From positions 1-59,524 of the forward strand of contig PAQH01000018.1 of NCBI GenBank assembly GCA_002709225.1: a DNA stretch of 59,524 nt, read 5' to 3'. Within the stretch, counting starts at the first letter, position 1. Every line of letters begins with the position of its first letter. The position numbers were made by a program, and so were the translations under genes. Of this stretch, positions 1 to 8,178 are shown in pieces. The notes under the pieces were generated by a model, which was not told the DNA's origin, did not search any database, and saw only the letters and a program-made list of their open reading frames with translations. The DNA comes from Planctomycetaceae bacterium (GTDB lineage Bacteria > Planctomycetota > Planctomycetia > Pirellulales > Pirellulaceae).

Positions 1-1031
1 TCAAGACAGCTCAAAATACCTCGATCGGAAACCGTGTAGAGTAGATCCCCCACAAGAATCGGAGAGGGCGTGGACGGTCCGTTACGTGTGTGTTTCCAGG
101 CCAGATGCGTGTCGGTAATATCACCCTTGCCGCCCAGGCGAACGGCCAGAACGTGCGGCTTGGCAAAGTCCGTCACGACGTACGCCAGATCGTCCCGCAC
201 AACAGGTCGCGGTACGGCCGAAAAACCACTGTACCGGACGTGCCACAGTTCGCGACCGGTATGGGGATCGTAGGCATAGCAGCCTTGCGCCGAAGGGCTG
301 ATCAACCAATCGGCGCCAGTGCCTCGCACCACGGTCGGCGTGGTAAACGCCTTGCGGGCAAAGTCTCCCACACTGGACAGATCGATCGATCGCGCCGTGC
401 GCCAGACGGTACGTCCAGTCTGTTTGTCGAGCGCCACTACATACTGCTGGTCGCGGCCATCGTAGTGACAGACCAGCAAGTTCTCGTAAAGAACCATCGA
501 CGAACCCGGGCCCTCCTGGTGATCGACGAGCAGGTCGCGTCGCGACCACATCTCGGCACCGGTAGCGGTATCGAGACAGGCCACTCCATACGTCCCAAAA
601 TGAACATAGACGCGACCGGTTTCAATCACCGGAGAAGGTGAAGCATAACTATTGAGTGCGTTTCTCGGATCCGGAGTGGGGATCTGAAACAGCACACGTT
701 CATGGATTTTCTGGCCCTCGTTGCGGTCCAGACAAACAACCCGCAAGTCATGGCCATCCGGACTGGCTGTGGTCAACCAGACCTGGTCACCATGAATTAC
801 GGGCGTCGACCAGCCAAGGCCCGGAACCTTGACCTTGAACCGTACGTGATGTTGTTCATCCCACGTTTGAGGTAGCTGCCGCGACACTGCGTGGCCATCG
901 CCGTGGGGACCGCGAAATTCAGGCCACTCCGTCGCAACTAATCGCCGGGCGCCGGCCGTACCAAGACCACCACAGCACCAGACCCCGAGAATCACGATAC
1001 CCGACACTCTGCAGAGACGAGCCATATTCAT
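1..1031 (-). CDS. Secreted PQQ-like beta-propeller protein (3' end outside window)
   Basis: The minus-strand frame is open from the ATG at 1031 to the window edge, giving 343 residues without a stop, so the C-terminus lies beyond base 1. An AAGG stretch a few bases before ATG 1031 is a plausible ribosome site; a second in-frame ATG lies at 1025. The N-terminus is a signal-peptide-like hydrophobic stretch. Then comes WPEFRGPHGDG, the entry motif of planctomycete PQQ-propeller proteins, followed by blade motifs such as ALDKQTGRTVW and AYDPHTGRELWHV. These blades usually form an outer-membrane or periplasmic eight-bladed propeller. No PQQ enzyme residues are apparent, so a binding or scaffold role is likelier than dehydrogenase activity. 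It resembles the gene at 38877-40172. Sure of the fold, not of the function. Confidence 0.85.
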   Translation of the reverse strand, partial: MNMARLCRVSGIVILGVWCCGGLGTAGARRLVATEWPEFRGPHGDGHAVSRQLPQTWDEQHHVRFKVKVPGLGWSTPVIHGDQVWLTTASPDGHDLRVVCLDRNEGQKIHERVLFQIPTPDPRNALNSYASPSPVIETGRVYVHFGTYGVACLDTATGAEMWSRRDLLVDHQEGPGSSMVLYENLLVCHYDGRDQQYVVALDKQTGRTVWRTARSIDLSSVGDFARKAFTTPTVVRGTGADWLISPSAQGCYAYDPHTGRELWHVRYSGFSAVPRPVVRDDLAYVVTDFAKPHVLAVRLGGKGDITDTHLAWKHTRNGPSTPSPILVGDLLYTVSDRGILSCL

Positions 1032-1179
1032 TTTCCTTGGTACTCTTTCACATCGGTAGGTCACAAAGAGCCACCTCGCAGTCCCGTATCATTTTACGGT
1101 GCGCGGAAGCACCTGGCACGACCGGGGCTGCCAGGTTGACCCTTCCACTTGCCACGGGCCTCAACCAGTCGGCTGCGTG

Positions 1180-1689
1180 TTATTGCTCCTCAGCCAATTG
1201 CTGTTGCAATTGCGCGTCTTTGGCCGCAATCTTACCTTTCAGGGCGCGTTTGAACTCGGCAAAGCGGTCGCGTAATGCATCGTCAGCAGTGGAAAGCACT
1301 TGGACCGCAAACAAACCCGCGTTACGGGGACCACCCATGCCGACCGCCACGCTCACGACAGGGACGTCACCGGGCATCTGGACCGTCGAAAGCAGCGAGT
1401 CCATACCCCCTAAATCTGGTGTGGGAACGGGTAACCCAATCACAGGTAGTGGTGTATGCGCTGCCACGACACCGGCGAGATGCGCCGCTCCTCCGGCAGC
1501 CGCAATAATCACGCGCAACCCGCGGTCGACAGCCGACGTCGCGTATTCAAGAACAGTATCCGGTGTACGGTGAGCGCTCATGACGCGGACTTCGTACTCG
1601 ATACCGAATTCTGCCAGCGCCGCTGCCGCCTTTTTGATCTTCGGCCAATCGCTATCACTACCCATTACAATACCAACTTGAGGAGACAT
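1180..1689 (-). CDS. purE: N5-carboxyaminoimidazole ribonucleotide mutase (PurE)
   Basis: PurE converts N5-CAIR to CAIR in cytoplasmic de novo purine synthesis, using the product of PurK. The 169-residue protein matches the family length. Residues 10-15 are GSDSDW and 38-43 are SAHRTP; His40 corresponds to the catalytic histidine of class I PurE, and GGAAH is at 66-70. The frame is open 46 codons further upstream, but that extension is unlike PurE. The ATG at 1689 starts exactly at the conserved N-terminus and has AAGGAA about 9 bases upstream. No purK or other purine gene is visible nearby. It sits between the HtrA gene upstream (gap 239 bases) and the PQQ-propeller gene downstream (gap 148 bases), so co-transcription is possible but not shown. 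Class I rather than the direct AIR carboxylase (class II) is my inference from the motifs. Confidence 0.95.
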   Translation of the reverse strand: MSPQVGIVMGSDSDWPKIKKAAAALAEFGIEYEVRVMSAHRTPDTVLEYATSAVDRGLRVIIAAAGGAAHLAGVVAAHTPLPVIGLPVPTPDLGGMDSLLSTVQMPGDVPVVSVAVGMGGPRNAGLFAVQVLSTADDALRDRFAEFKRALKGKIAAKDAQLQQQLAEEQ

Positions 1690-1928
1690 TTCAGATTTTT
1701 CCTTGATGCACCAAAGAGACCAATATTGTTCAACCAACCAGGGCCGGCTGCCTGGCGCGGTAACCATATCGGACACGCCAAGCAGGTGAGGACAATGTTG
1801 CTCGGCAGCGCACCGAGAATCCTCCACGACCGCCCTGCCACACTACTGGGTTTTATCCCGTCGGACGGTGTCTTGGCAATGTGGCTGCCGCCCGATTTAC
1901 CAGAATCCGGGCCGCCCCAATCGAGTGA

Positions 1929-3419
1929 TCATTCGGCCGTAACGACGACGGTTCGTTGATTCGCGAGTTCCAGCTTAACGGGCCCTTGCCGCCCAGCGAC
2001 CAGCCGTCGGAACACCACCGGACGGGCCACCTTTTCGTTCCCAACGCGGAGGATGAAATCGCCTGCGCGGAGACCCGCCTTCCAGGCTGGCGACTGCGTC
2101 GCCACCGACAACACACCCACACACTGATCGAGCGGGACTCGCTGACTTTGATCTGCCAGATCCGGCACGCCAATCGCCGTCGAAAAGTCGACCTGCAAGC
2201 CGCGCCAAGGTACGGGGTGATCCTGAACCAGCTCAACCGCCACCTCCGTGACGTATTTCTTGGAAAGGATTGCGTTGAGATCCAGCTGTCGTGGCACTGG
2301 TTCCTTCAGTGGTTTACGAACAATCTGCAAAGCAACCTCGGCCAGTGCCGGCTGTCGTCCAATCTCTCGAAACAACGTGTCACTGTCATGGACAGGCTGC
2401 TGATTCACGCGTGTGATAATATCTCCCCTCCGTAAGCCCGCCGTGGCGGCCGGTGTACCCGGCAACACGTGTTCCACCAGCGCACCGCGACGTCCGCGCT
2501 GGCGGTCAAATCGAGATAATCCGGTCGCCTGTACTCCCAGGAACCCAAAATCAGGGCGCCGTCCCGCTTTGAGATCGGCCAGCACTCTGCGAAACGTCCC
2601 GTCCACAGGAATGGCAAATCCAGCCGAGATTTCATAACCCTGCAGCGCGGCCAAAGAACTGGTCAAGCCAATCATCTGGCCCCGCAAATTCACCAACGCG
2701 CCGCCACTGGTCCCCAGATTGAGACGGGCGTCGGTCTGAATCAATGTCCCCAGCTCATGAAGTGACGCCGCGGCACCCGAGCCGTTTTCGGCGGGAAGTG
2801 GTCGTCGAGGTGCTTTACGGCCCAGGTTAGAGACAATTCCCCAGCTGGCACTCACCTCACCTTGCCGAGCGATCCCATACGGATTGCCCAACGCGATCAC
2901 AACCATCCCCTTTTTCAGTAGATTGCTATCGCCCAATGGCATCGGAACCAGGTCCGCCGCGTCAATCTTGAGGACCGCCAAATCGGTCCACGGATCGACA
3001 GCCATTACTTTTTGCAGACGGTGGACCGACGCTTCAAATGGCCGTCGTTGGATCCACACAAAATAATCGTTTTGAGCGATCTCACCCAGGACATGGTAGT
3101 TGGTCAAAACAAGGCCACTTTCGTCAACTACAACACCGGTGGCAAACTCATTGGGAACAAAATCCGGGCTCAGTGGATCGACGGTTGCTTGCCGGCGATT
3201 CCCTGAAGCGTCCTTGCGCACCCGCGCGATCGCAACGACCGATTTTTCAGTACGGGCGATCGTATCCACTGTGAGCGCTTCCAACGCACGCACAGCGTCC
3301 GCTGCCGTGGTCTCCTGGGCCGCGAGAGGTCCCCTCGCGCTACAAATCATGTAGAACAGGATGACCAGAGAGAGTCGATGGGACAGCGATCTACTCAGCC
3401 ACGTAATATGTTGTGACAT
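1929..3419 (-). CDS. Secreted HtrA/DegP-type serine protease with two PDZ domains
   Basis: This is a trypsin-like S1C protease expected to act in the periplasm on misfolded or regulatory substrates. Numbering from the ATG at 3419 (496 aa; a TTG four codons upstream at 3431 is an alternative), a signal peptide spans about 1-35. The catalytic triad is His109 (TNYHVLGE), Asp146 (DPWTDLAVLKID) and Ser238 (NLGTSGGALVN). The protease core is followed by a PDZ domain at about 280-370 (FLGVQATGL...GTPAATAGLRRGDII) and a second at about 425-496 (SPAWKAGLRAGDFILRVG). The serine loop reads GTSGG instead of the commoner GNSGG. GGAAC lies about 7 bases before the ATG. It lies downstream of recA on the same strand with a 143-base gap. 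A second, differently built HtrA is at 14609-16696. Confidence 0.93.
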   Translation of the reverse strand: MSQHITWLSRSLSHRLSLVILFYMICSARGPLAAQETTAADAVRALEALTVDTIARTEKSVVAIARVRKDASGNRRQATVDPLSPDFVPNEFATGVVVDESGLVLTNYHVLGEIAQNDYFVWIQRRPFEASVHRLQKVMAVDPWTDLAVLKIDAADLVPMPLGDSNLLKKGMVVIALGNPYGIARQGEVSASWGIVSNLGRKAPRRPLPAENGSGAAASLHELGTLIQTDARLNLGTSGGALVNLRGQMIGLTSSLAALQGYEISAGFAIPVDGTFRRVLADLKAGRRPDFGFLGVQATGLSRFDRQRGRRGALVEHVLPGTPAATAGLRRGDIITRVNQQPVHDSDTLFREIGRQPALAEVALQIVRKPLKEPVPRQLDLNAILSKKYVTEVAVELVQDHPVPWRGLQVDFSTAIGVPDLADQSQRVPLDQCVGVLSVATQSPAWKAGLRAGDFILRVGNEKVARPVVFRRLVAGRQGPVKLELANQRTVVVTAE

Positions 3420-3499
3420 GGGACGTTCCAATCACACCAAAACCTGGCCGGCTTTGCTGGCCAACAACCCTCAGCATATCGACGCGAGCAGCGCCGACG

Positions 3500-3527
3500 A
3501 CTCAGGCACTCTAACTCAGGCACTCTA
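3500..3527. repeat. Perfect 14-bp tandem duplication
   Basis: The unit ACTCAGGCACTCTA occurs twice head to tail with no mismatch in the spacer between recA and the HtrA gene. It has no internal dyad. A replication-slippage origin is likely. Confidence 0.9.
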
Positions 3528-3574
3528 ACAAGGTACCTGGGCGGCGGCAAACCACACAAATCCGCCATTGAATT

Positions 3575-4699
3575 TTAGGCGTTCGAATCGGGATCCTGCT
3601 CCGGAACCTGTGGTGCTTCTCCCAAGACTCCCGCAGCTGTCAGGATTTTGGTGTCAATTTCCTTCGCAAGGTCCGGATTTTCCATCAGGTGAGCGCGGGC
3701 TTTTTCCTTGCCCTGCCCGAGATAGGCATCACCGTACTTGAACCACGAACCACTTCGACTCACCACTTTGTGAATCACACCCAGATCCAACAAATCTCCC
3801 TCATAACTGATCCCATGGGTGTGCATCATGTCAAACTCGGCAACGCGGAATGGTGGCGCCACCTTGTTTTTGACCACCTTGCAACGCACTCTTTGCCCAA
3901 CCACATTTTCGCCGTCTTTCAGTTGGCCAATCCGTCGAACATCGATCCGACAAGAGCTGTAAAACTTCAATGCCCGACCACCGGGTGTCGTTTCCGGGCT
4001 GCCAAACATCACACCGATTTTTTCACGAATCTGGTTGATAAAAATAACGGCTGATTTGCTCCTCGCAATGGCACCGGTCAGTTTGCGCATCGACTGACTC
4101 ATCAATCGCGCCTGCAGACCGACGTGAGAATCGCCGATTTCACCCTCCAGCTCCTGCTTGGGAATCAAAGCCGCCACCGAGTCGACGATAATGACATCAA
4201 CTGCATTAGATTTGACCAGCATCTCTGTAATCTGCATGGCTTCTTCGCCATGATTCGGTTGACTCACCAGGAGCGTATCCAGCTCGACACCCAGTTTTTT
4301 TCCCCACGTTGGATCGAACGCGTGTTCAGCGTCGATCATGGCCGCAATACCCCCTTGTTTCTGGGCTTCGGCGGCCACATGTAAGGCCAGGGTTGTTTTG
4401 CCGCTCGATTCGGGACCAAAGACTTCGATAATGCGGCCGCGCGGAATCCCTTGCCCACCCAGGCCCAAATCGAGCGAGAGACTGCCAGTGCGAATACCCT
4501 CAATCGCCCGTCGTTGGTCGCTACCCAACGGCATGATGGAACCTTCGCCAAACTGCTTTTCAATTTGCTGAACCGCCGTTTTCAGGTTCGGATTGCCCTC
4601 GATCACCGCCGCCGATTTCTTCGAGGATTTGTCGGTTTTTGCCGATTTAGCGGAACTTGATTTCTTGGCCATGCGCTTGGTCTTCTCCACCGTGATCAT
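3575..4699 (-). CDS. recA: RecA recombinase
   Basis: RecA is the DNA strand-exchange ATPase of homologous recombination and the SOS co-protease. The product is 374 aa. Its Lys/Ser-rich N-terminal tail (about residues 7-32) is longer than in E. coli RecA. The Walker A motif GPESSGKT is at 95-102; further conserved blocks are [10 protein letters not shown], the [11 protein letters not shown]alker B strand, and [21 protein letters not shown] (the L2 DNA-binding loop region). The ATG at 4699 is preferred because AAAGGAG sits 8 bases upstream; an ATG at 4672 (MAKKSS) has a weaker site. The acidic C-terminal tail is short. A promoter with an overlapping perfect dyad lies upstream (4785-4822), consistent with damage-inducible control. 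It is divergent from the secreted multidomain gene at 5012. No lexA or recX is seen in the window. Confidence 0.98.
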   Translation of the reverse strand: MITVEKTKRMAKKSSSAKSAKTDKSSKKSAAVIEGNPNLKTAVQQIEKQFGEGSIMPLGSDQRRAIEGIRTGSLSLDLGLGGQGIPRGRIIEVFGPESSGKTTLALHVAAEAQKQGGIAAMIDAEHAFDPTWGKKLGVELDTLLVSQPNHGEEAMQITEMLVKSNAVDVIIVDSVAALIPKQELEGEIGDSHVGLQARLMSQSMRKLTGAIARSKSAVIFINQIREKIGVMFGSPETTPGGRALKFYSSCRIDVRRIGQLKDGENVVGQRVRCKVVKNKVAPPFRVAEFDMMHTHGISYEGDLLDLGVIHKVVSRSGSWFKYGDAYLGQGKEKARAHLMENPDLAKEIDTKILTAAGVLGEAPQVPEQDPDSNA

Positions 4700-4781
4700 C
4701 GATTCACTCCTTTATCAAAACCAGTTCCGCTGAGACAAGCGACCGATTCCCCATTTCCCAGCCCATAGTGAACAAGTGAAT

Positions 4782-4822
4782 ACTATATCGCCCTGGGGTC
4801 GTTGAAACAAGTTCAACTTGTT
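4782..4822 (-). promoter_or_regulatory. Putative recA promoter with overlapping 17-bp palindrome
   Basis: On the minus strand, TTGTTT and TATAGT are separated by 17 bases and make a plausible -35/-10 pair. AACAAGTTCAACTTGTT (4806-4822) is a perfect dyad with 8-bp arms around one central base, and it overlaps the -35. A further ACTTGTT half-site lies just downstream of the -10. This layout fits a repressor operator; LexA is the obvious candidate for a recA gene, but the sequence is not one of the textbook LexA boxes. Confidence 0.5.
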
Positions 4823-5011
4823 ATCCCCATCATCGCGGTCCGCCGGACACCTCTGGTCACACAAGGACCGCCTTTTTCTGCTTTTTCGGGCTTTTCTTGT
4901 CAGTGAGGTGGTACCAGCCGCCCGTTCCGCCGGTCGCTGACCTAGGACCATTGGCAGCCTTCCGATAGAATCCGCCGCCCCAAAAACAAATCGGTCGACA
5001 AGGAGAATCCG

Positions 5012-8000
5012 TTGAACCAGTACTCCCGGGTTTGCTTCGCGGCAGTCACACTGGCCTGTCTTCTCAGCATCCCATCCCAGGCAAAACCACCCCTGGCCAG
5101 CCCAGAGTTATTGCCCGACGCGGAACTGACGGACGTGTATTTTCTGGACCCGGAGCAGGGGTTTGCCATTGGCGATCGGGGTGTCATCTGGATGACCGTG
5201 GATGGTGGTGAAAGCTGGCAATGGACCCGTTCACCCGTGAGCTGTCGTTTGGAGTCCATGCACTTCATCGATAGCCGTAACGGCTGGATCGTCGGCGGCT
5301 ATTCACACCCCTACACTCACAAGAGCACCGCCGTCATTCTTCGTACCCGGGACGGTGGTAAACGCTGGTCCGCGATCAGCGGCTTATTACTACCCGCACT
5401 CAAACAAGTACATTTTTCCGATGCCAAAACAGGATGGGTGATCGGTAATGCTTCAGCAATGTTTCCGTCCGGCATTTTTCGGACGCAAGATGGCGGAAGA
5501 AGCTGGTCGGCGGTCGCCGGTCCGCGAAGTGAAGGCTGGCTGACGGGGCACTTTGGCCGGCTCGACAGGGGAATCGTGGCGGGTCGCAATGGAACATTGG
5601 CAAAGATTCTGGGTGCGCGGAGCGAACCGGTACGAACGACAAGTGTGGGCCCCCGCCATCTGCGGCGCCTGGCCTTTAGCGACACTCGCCGCGGTTGGCT
5701 CATCGGTGATGGTGGTCTCGTCCTACGAACCGAAGACGCCGGAGAACATTGGAAATCAATCGGAGAAGACCTGCCACCGGGTATTGCCCGTCAATTCGAT
5801 TTTCGCGCGCTGGCAACGTTCGACGAGCACGTTTGGATCGCCGGATCGCCCGGAACCCGCGTCTTGCATTCTCAGGACGGCGGTGAACACTGGAATATTT
5901 ATCCGACCGGCCAGCCGCTCCCACTGCGTGCTATCACGTTTCATGATGAGTATCGCGGTTGGGCCGTCGGTGCATTGGGAACCATTCTGGCTACACGCGA
6001 TGGTGGGAAAACCTGGCAACACCAAGCCCGTGGCGGCGATCGGGCAGCGCTGCTGGGACTGTTTGGAGAACCAAACCAGATCTGCTGGGAACTGCTTGCT
6101 TCCTTGTCCGGAGATGAAGGCTATCTGGCCGTGGTGGAATTGCTGCATCGAATGCGTATCGAGGGAGCAGCCCCAAACGAATCTTCATGGGACGAACGGA
6201 CCCATCGTGGAATCGTCGCGGTAGGAGGATCCGGGGTCGATTTCAGCTGGAGGTTTCCGGTACGTCCAAGAGGGCTCAAATTGACGGCCACACAAATTCA
6301 AGAAGGGTGGAACGCCGTGAATGACGGGCAGGCCGGAGATTACTTGTTGGAACATCTGGTGAAAAAGATCCGTCAATGGAGGCCCTCCGTGGTGGTTACC
6401 GAACCCGCCAGTCCTGCTGGCGCGAATCCCTCGTCCCATCTGACCAACCAGTTTGTGCTAGAAGCGGTCTCCCGTTCCAACGATCCGCTCTTTTATCCTG
6501 ACCAATTGACTGCGCTCGGACTCGAAACGTGGCAAGTACTCAAAGTGTATTGCACGGTCCCCGCCGGCGAACCTGCCACCATCGATCTGAATACGTCACA
6601 ACTGGGTCCTCGGTTGGGCTGTTCGTTTGCTGAGTGCGCCGCCGCAGCTCACGGCCAAATCGAATCGGAGTACCACCCGGCTCCCGTGCGACGTGGTTTT
6701 CGCTTACTCGTCAATCACCTCCCCGGAAAACTCGGTCGTCAGGGATTCTTCAGCGGCATTCCGTTACGAGTCGGCGGGTCGGCGCGGCGGGAAATGGGGC
6801 CCATCCAAGGAGACCTGCAACAGCTGGCCCGGGTTGCCCAGCGTCGACGCAATCTCCAACAGATGATTGATCGGATCGACAAAGATGCTACCAGTGGCGC
6901 CGCCTGGATCGGACAAGCCAACGACCTGACTCGTGGCCTGTCACGATCTGCTGCCGGAAACATTCTTTCCCAATTGGCCGCTGGCTACCATCGGTCCAAT
7001 CATTCGGAGTTGGCCGGAGAAGTCTACGAGCTTCTGCTCCAGCGCTATCCCAACCATCCACTCAGTGAAGCAGCCGCCATCTGGTTGATCCAGTACTACA
7101 GTAGCAGTGAAGTTGGCTGGCGGTTGCGACGAAAAACCCGCTTCCGCGTTCAACAAGCGGGTGGCACCACGATTGAATTGCCCGGCTCCGACGTACGGCC
7201 GGCCGGTTACCTCGAAATCGAGCAGCCACAGCCTGTGCAAACTACCAGTGCGGGTACCGCTGCGATCGGCCTAAAACCACACGAACGTGCGGGGCGCGCG
7301 GCCGCGATCGGACGACTCCTGGAACGGACCAATCCCGGGTTGTTTGCCGAACCTGCAGTTCGGTTTCCGTTGGCTTCCGCTTACCGGACGCAGGGTTTAT
7401 CTCGAGACGCCGAACGCTATTTTCACGCGTTGACTCAACCAGGTGTGGACCCACACTGGCAAGCCTGCGGACTCGGAGAACTTTGGCTCAAACACGCCAC
7501 AGGCCTGCCACCAAAAGCACTGCTGACCTGTTCACGCGCGCAACAGAAACCGCGCCTGGATGGAATCCTCAACGACGTGATATGGAATGCCACGACGGCA
7601 GTTCCCTTGTCGAGCGCCCAACACGATGATCACGATTGGCCGTGCGTGGTCTTGGCCGCACAGGACCGAGAATACCTGTACCTGGCAATCAGCGCGCAAA
7701 AACCTACCTTGACCCTGAACACCACCAGCAACCGCGCTCGCCCCCGTGATGCTAACCTCTCCGCACACGATAGGGTCGAGTTCTTGATCGACATCGACCG
7801 TGATTTCGCCACCTACTTCCGACTGAGTGTCGACCACCGCGGGTGGTCCCGCGAGTCGTGTTTCGGTGATTTGACCTGGAATCCAAGCTGGTTTGTAGCG
7901 GCTCGGGATGCGGAACGGGAATGGACCTGCGAAATCGCGATTCCACTTCACGAATTAACACCGCAAGCACCGTTAGGCCAGGACGCCTGGGCAATCGGGA

Positions 8001-8098
8001 TTCAGCGCATCGTACCTCAGGCGGGCTTTCAATCCTGGACGCAGCCGGCCGACATCAATATCCAGCCGCGAGGATTCGGATTGATGGTGTTTGAATAA
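5012..8098 (+). CDS. Large secreted protein: Ycf48-like propeller, PIG-L-like, TPR-like and CBM9-like domains
   Basis: The 1028-aa product starts at a TTG with AAGGAG about 7 bases upstream. A signal peptide covers about 1-24. Residues 35-340 hold six blade repeats of the Ycf48/BNR type (for example WMTVDGGESW, LRTRDGGKRW, LATRDGGKTW). Residues 345-600 resemble a degenerate PIG-L deacetylase module: FGEPNQICWELLASLSGDEG near 351-370 and WRPSVVVTEPASPAG at 456-470. The zinc-site HPDDE motif of active PIG-L enzymes is absent. Residues 640-830 are helical and TPR-like. Residues 845-1028 begin PRLDGILNDVIWNA and look like the family-9 carbohydrate-binding module. Role unknown; binding to extracellular glycan is an inference. 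It stands alone, divergent from recA and convergent with the HEAT-repeat gene. Confidence 0.85.
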   Translation: MNQYSRVCFAAVTLACLLSIPSQAKPPLASPELLPDAELTDVYFLDPEQGFAIGDRGVIWMTVDGGESWQWTRSPVSCRLESMHFIDSRNGWIVGGYSHPYTHKSTAVILRTRDGGKRWSAISGLLLPALKQVHFSDAKTGWVIGNASAMFPSGIFRTQDGGRSWSAVAGPRSEGWLTGHFGRLDRGIVAGRNGTLAKILGARSEPVRTTSVGPRHLRRLAFSDTRRGWLIGDGGLVLRTEDAGEHWKSIGEDLPPGIARQFDFRALATFDEHVWIAGSPGTRVLHSQDGGEHWNIYPTGQPLPLRAITFHDEYRGWAVGALGTILATRDGGKTWQHQARGGDRAALLGLFGEPNQICWELLASLSGDEGYLAVVELLHRMRIEGAAPNESSWDERTHRGIVAVGGSGVDFSWRFPVRPRGLKLTATQIQEGWNAVNDGQAGDYLLEHLVKKIRQWRPSVVVTEPASPAGANPSSHLTNQFVLEAVSRSNDPLFYPDQLTALGLETWQVLKVYCTVPAGEPATIDLNTSQLGPRLGCSFAECAAAAHGQIESEYHPAPVRRGFRLLVNHLPGKLGRQGFFSGIPLRVGGSARREMGPIQGDLQQLARVAQRRRNLQQMIDRIDKDATSGAAWIGQANDLTRGLSRSAAGNILSQLAAGYHRSNHSELAGEVYELLLQRYPNHPLSEAAAIWLIQYYSSSEVGWRLRRKTRFRVQQAGGTTIELPGSDVRPAGYLEIEQPQPVQTTSAGTAAIGLKPHERAGRAAAIGRLLERTNPGLFAEPAVRFPLASAYRTQGLSRDAERYFHALTQPGVDPHWQACGLGELWLKHATGLPPKALLTCSRAQQKPRLDGILNDVIWNATTAVPLSSAQHDDHDWPCVVLAAQDREYLYLAISAQKPTLTLNTTSNRARPRDANLSAHDRVEFLIDIDRDFATYFRLSVDHRGWSRESCFGDLTWNPSWFVAARDAEREWTCEIAIPLHELTPQAPLGQDAWAIGIQRIVPQAGFQSWTQPADINIQPRGFGLMVFE

Positions 8099-8099
8099 C

Positions 8100-8138
8100 C
8101 AGGGGCGAAAGTTCATCAACCAGCGGCCGCGCCCCCTG
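8100..8138. terminator. Possible bidirectional hairpin between convergent genes
   Basis: CAGGGGCG at 8100-8107 can pair with CGCCCCCTG at 8130-8138, with one bulged C and a 22-base loop. It lies just after the stop of the 1028-aa gene and before the stop of the convergent HEAT gene. There is no T-run, so this is weak. Confidence 0.25.
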
Positions 8139-8178
8139 CCCGGACCACGGCCGGCAACGCCAGCGCAAACCGGGATTA

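Noticed and set aside
1690..1827. A 46-codon N-terminal extension of purE
   Set aside because: Unlike PurE; the conserved protein starts at ATG 1689 with a ribosome site.
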